The position numbers and the translations under genes were made by a program. From NCBI GenBank assembly GCA_905204385.1, contig CAJKZL010000145.1, positions 1-7,223 of the forward strand: 7,223 nucleotides of DNA. The letters are read 5' to 3'. This DNA comes from an uncultured Odoribacter sp. (GTDB lineage Bacteria; Bacteroidota; Bacteroidia; Bacteroidales; Marinifilaceae). The notes beneath the pieces were generated by a model, which had not been told where the DNA came from, made no database searches, and was given only the letters and a program-made list of their open reading frames with translations. Positions 6,000 through 7,223 of this stretch are shown here, in pieces. Each line of letters begins with the position of its first letter. Within the stretch, counting starts at the first letter, position 1.

Positions 6000-6476
6000 T
6001 TATTCCAGTTCCTTCAAGATTTTTTCGACATCTCCGGGGACTACCCGTCCGAACACCTTTTCACCGACCAGCACCACGGGGGCTAATCCGCAGGCACCGA
6101 CACAGCGCAGGCTGGAGAGGGAGTATTTTCCGTCAGGGGTGGTTTCGCCTACGTTGATTTTCAGGATTCGCTTGAATTCGTCCAGGACTTTTTCGGCTCC
6201 CCGGACATAGCAGGCGGTTCCCATGCACACCGAGATCGGATGTTCGCCTTTGGGCTCCATCGTGAAAAAGGAATAAAACGTGACCACTCCGTACACTTTC
6301 GATACGGGAATGTTCAGTTCGTTCGCTACGATTCGTTGTACTTCGGGAGGAAGATACCCGAAAAGATGTTGGGCTTTGTGTAAAATATTGATCAGCTCCC
6401 CGGCCTGGTTTCCGTGTTCTTTGCAGATGTCCAGCAGTTTGCCGATTTTATCCTGAGGTAATTTGATTTCACTCAT
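6000..6476 (-). CDS. NuoE/HndA-like [2Fe-2S] subunit of an NADH-linked [FeFe]-hydrogenase
   Basis: This complete 158-residue protein has an N-terminal helical part (about 1-75, including LPPEVQRIVANELNIP and VYGVVTFYSFF) and a thioredoxin-like [2Fe-2S] domain. The cluster ligands are Cys84 and Cys89 (SVCMGTACYVRG), then Cys125 and Cys129 (RCVGACGLAPV). This is the normal CX4C and CX3C arrangement of the 24-kDa complex I subunit family. As the gene follows a hydrogenase catalytic subunit by only 52 bases in the same direction and ends at a terminator, it is most likely the electron-transfer subunit of a soluble, possibly electron-bifurcating, NADH/ferredoxin hydrogenase, and not of respiratory complex I. 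It would pass electrons between a NuoF-like flavoprotein (not in the window) and the catalytic subunit. No Shine-Dalgarno site is clear; the start is supported by the family's usual N-terminus. Confidence 0.92.
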   Translation of the reverse strand: MSEIKLPQDKIGKLLDICKEHGNQAGELINILHKAQHLFGYLPPEVQRIVANELNIPVSKVYGVVTFYSFFTMEPKGEHPISVCMGTACYVRGAEKVLDEFKRILKINVGETTPDGKYSLSSLRCVGACGLAPVVLVGEKVFGRVVPGDVEKILKELE

Positions 6477-6528
6477 ATCTTATTTCTTTCGGTTAGAACA
6501 AAGGGATGGCATGTCATCTTCTTCATGG

Positions 6529-7223
6529 TTATCCCTGCGATTTGTTAAAGTAATGGGTATGCAATAAGTGATGGGATTTCTCGCTCAAGGGCTTGCCCAG
6601 ATATTCTTCATAAAGTTTGAGGATATCGGGATTTTCGTGCGATTTCCGCAAGGGTTTATTGCGGTCTTCTTCGTAAAGGGCCTTGCTGCGGGCCTTTAAT
6701 AAATCGGAATTGCCGTGATGGAGGGGTTGTCCTCCGCCTCCGATACATCCTCCCGGACAAGCCATGATTTCGATCGCATGGAAGGAGGATTTGCCTTCCC
6801 GGATTTCATTCAAAAGCTTGCGGGCGTTGCCCAGTCCGTGGGCTATGCCTATGTTCAGCCGGGTGCCGTTGAGGTCGATGGTCGCTTTTTTGATGTTTTC
6901 CAAACCCCGCACTTCCTCGAAATCCACTTTTTCCAAAGTTTTTCCGGTGTAAAGTTCATAGGCTGTCCGTAAGGCCGCTTCCATCACTCCTCCGGAGGCT
7001 CCGAAGATCACTCCGGCACCGGTGGATTCCCCTAGCGGATGGTCGAACTCTTCTTCCGGAAGGCGGGCGAAATCGATGTTGGCCCGCTTGATTAAACCGG
7101 CTAATTCGCGGGTAGACAGGGAGTAGTTGACATCGGGATCGCCCTGGCTGCTGAACTCTTCGCGTGAGCATTCGTATTTTTTTGCCAGGCAGGGCATGAT
7201 GGATACGACCACCAGGTTCTGAC
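6529..7223 (-). CDS. [FeFe]-hydrogenase catalytic subunit, C-terminal part (runs off the right edge)
   Basis: The frame is open through the right window edge; its 5' part lies outside. The visible 230 or so residues contain two of the three H-cluster signatures: SIMPCLAKKYE (Cys codon at 7189-7191) and EIMACPGGCIGGGGQP (Cys codons at 6757-6759 and 6745-6747). The first signature (TSCCP) must lie upstream. After these comes the small-subunit-like C-terminal domain (LYEEDRNKPLRKSHENPDI.KLYEEYLG), typical of monomer-fused HydA/HndD proteins, and a His-rich end (SHHLLHTHY). The enzyme interconverts protons and hydrogen in the cytoplasm. With the following NuoE-like gene it forms an operon transcribed leftward. 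All visible metal-binding residues are intact. A GTG at 7210-7212 lies inside the conserved domain and is not a start. Confidence 0.95.
   Translation of the reverse strand, partial: QNLVVVSIMPCLAKKYECSREEFSSQGDPDVNYSLSTRELAGLIKRANIDFARLPEEEFDHPLGESTGAGVIFGASGGVMEAALRTAYELYTGKTLEKVDFEEVRGLENIKKATIDLNGTRLNIGIAHGLGNARKLLNEIREGKSSFHAIEIMACPGGCIGGGGQPLHHGNSDLLKARSKALYEEDRNKPLRKSHENPDILKLYEEYLGKPLSEKSHHLLHTHYFNKSQG

Noticed and set aside
1..7223. CRISPR arrays, tRNA or rRNA genes, complete insertion sequences, integrases
   Set aside because: I saw no repeat-spacer pattern, no clover-leaf-like or rRNA sequence, and no transposase or integrase frame on either strand.

Overview
The window looks like a piece of a chromosome from a member of the Bacteroidota, most likely an anaerobic gut Bacteroidales. 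The evidence is an OMP_b-brl_3-type outer-membrane barrel, a FimB/Mfa2-like lipoprotein, promoter matches of the Bacteroides form (TTTG, about 20 bases, TAnnTTTG), no clear Shine-Dalgarno sites, and an [FeFe]-hydrogenase operon of fermentative type. I cannot name the genus.

Left part (1-964): the 3' end of an outer-membrane beta-barrel gene, with an in-frame TAG at 19-21, runs rightward. After it, on the other strand, is a remnant of a class I SAM-dependent methyltransferase (C-terminal part only). Its missing N-terminal half would lie where the next gene now begins. Centre (965-3194): a complete secreted GH36 alpha-galactosidase with its own promoter (906-937) and a strong terminator (3156-3194). 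Convergent to it (3200-4534, minus strand) is a lipoprotein with a FimB/Mfa2-like N-terminal half and a jelly-roll, carbohydrate-binding-like C-terminal domain.

Island (about 4676-5936): an AT-rich stretch with different base composition. It carries a 5'-truncated YhcG/DUF1016 PDDEXK nuclease gene, then a frameshifted and truncated XRE-type helix-turn-helix regulator. A 12-base-arm inverted repeat sits right in front of the nuclease start. An exact 13-base direct repeat (TTTTATTAAAAAA) bounds the stretch on both sides. It looks like the eroded remains of a restriction/defence-type cassette inserted just behind the hydrogenase operon.

Right part (5931-7223, minus strand): the end of an NADH-linked [FeFe]-hydrogenase operon. 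The catalytic subunit (C-terminal 230 residues, running off the window) is followed by a NuoE/HndA-like [2Fe-2S] subunit and an 18-bp perfect-stem terminator. The NuoF/HndC-like flavoprotein partner is not in the window. The alpha-galactosidase would release galactose from oligosaccharides, and the hydrogenase would dispose of fermentative reducing power. These are separate units with no sign of shared control. I found no clearly new biological system; the most informative feature is the decayed nuclease/regulator island.
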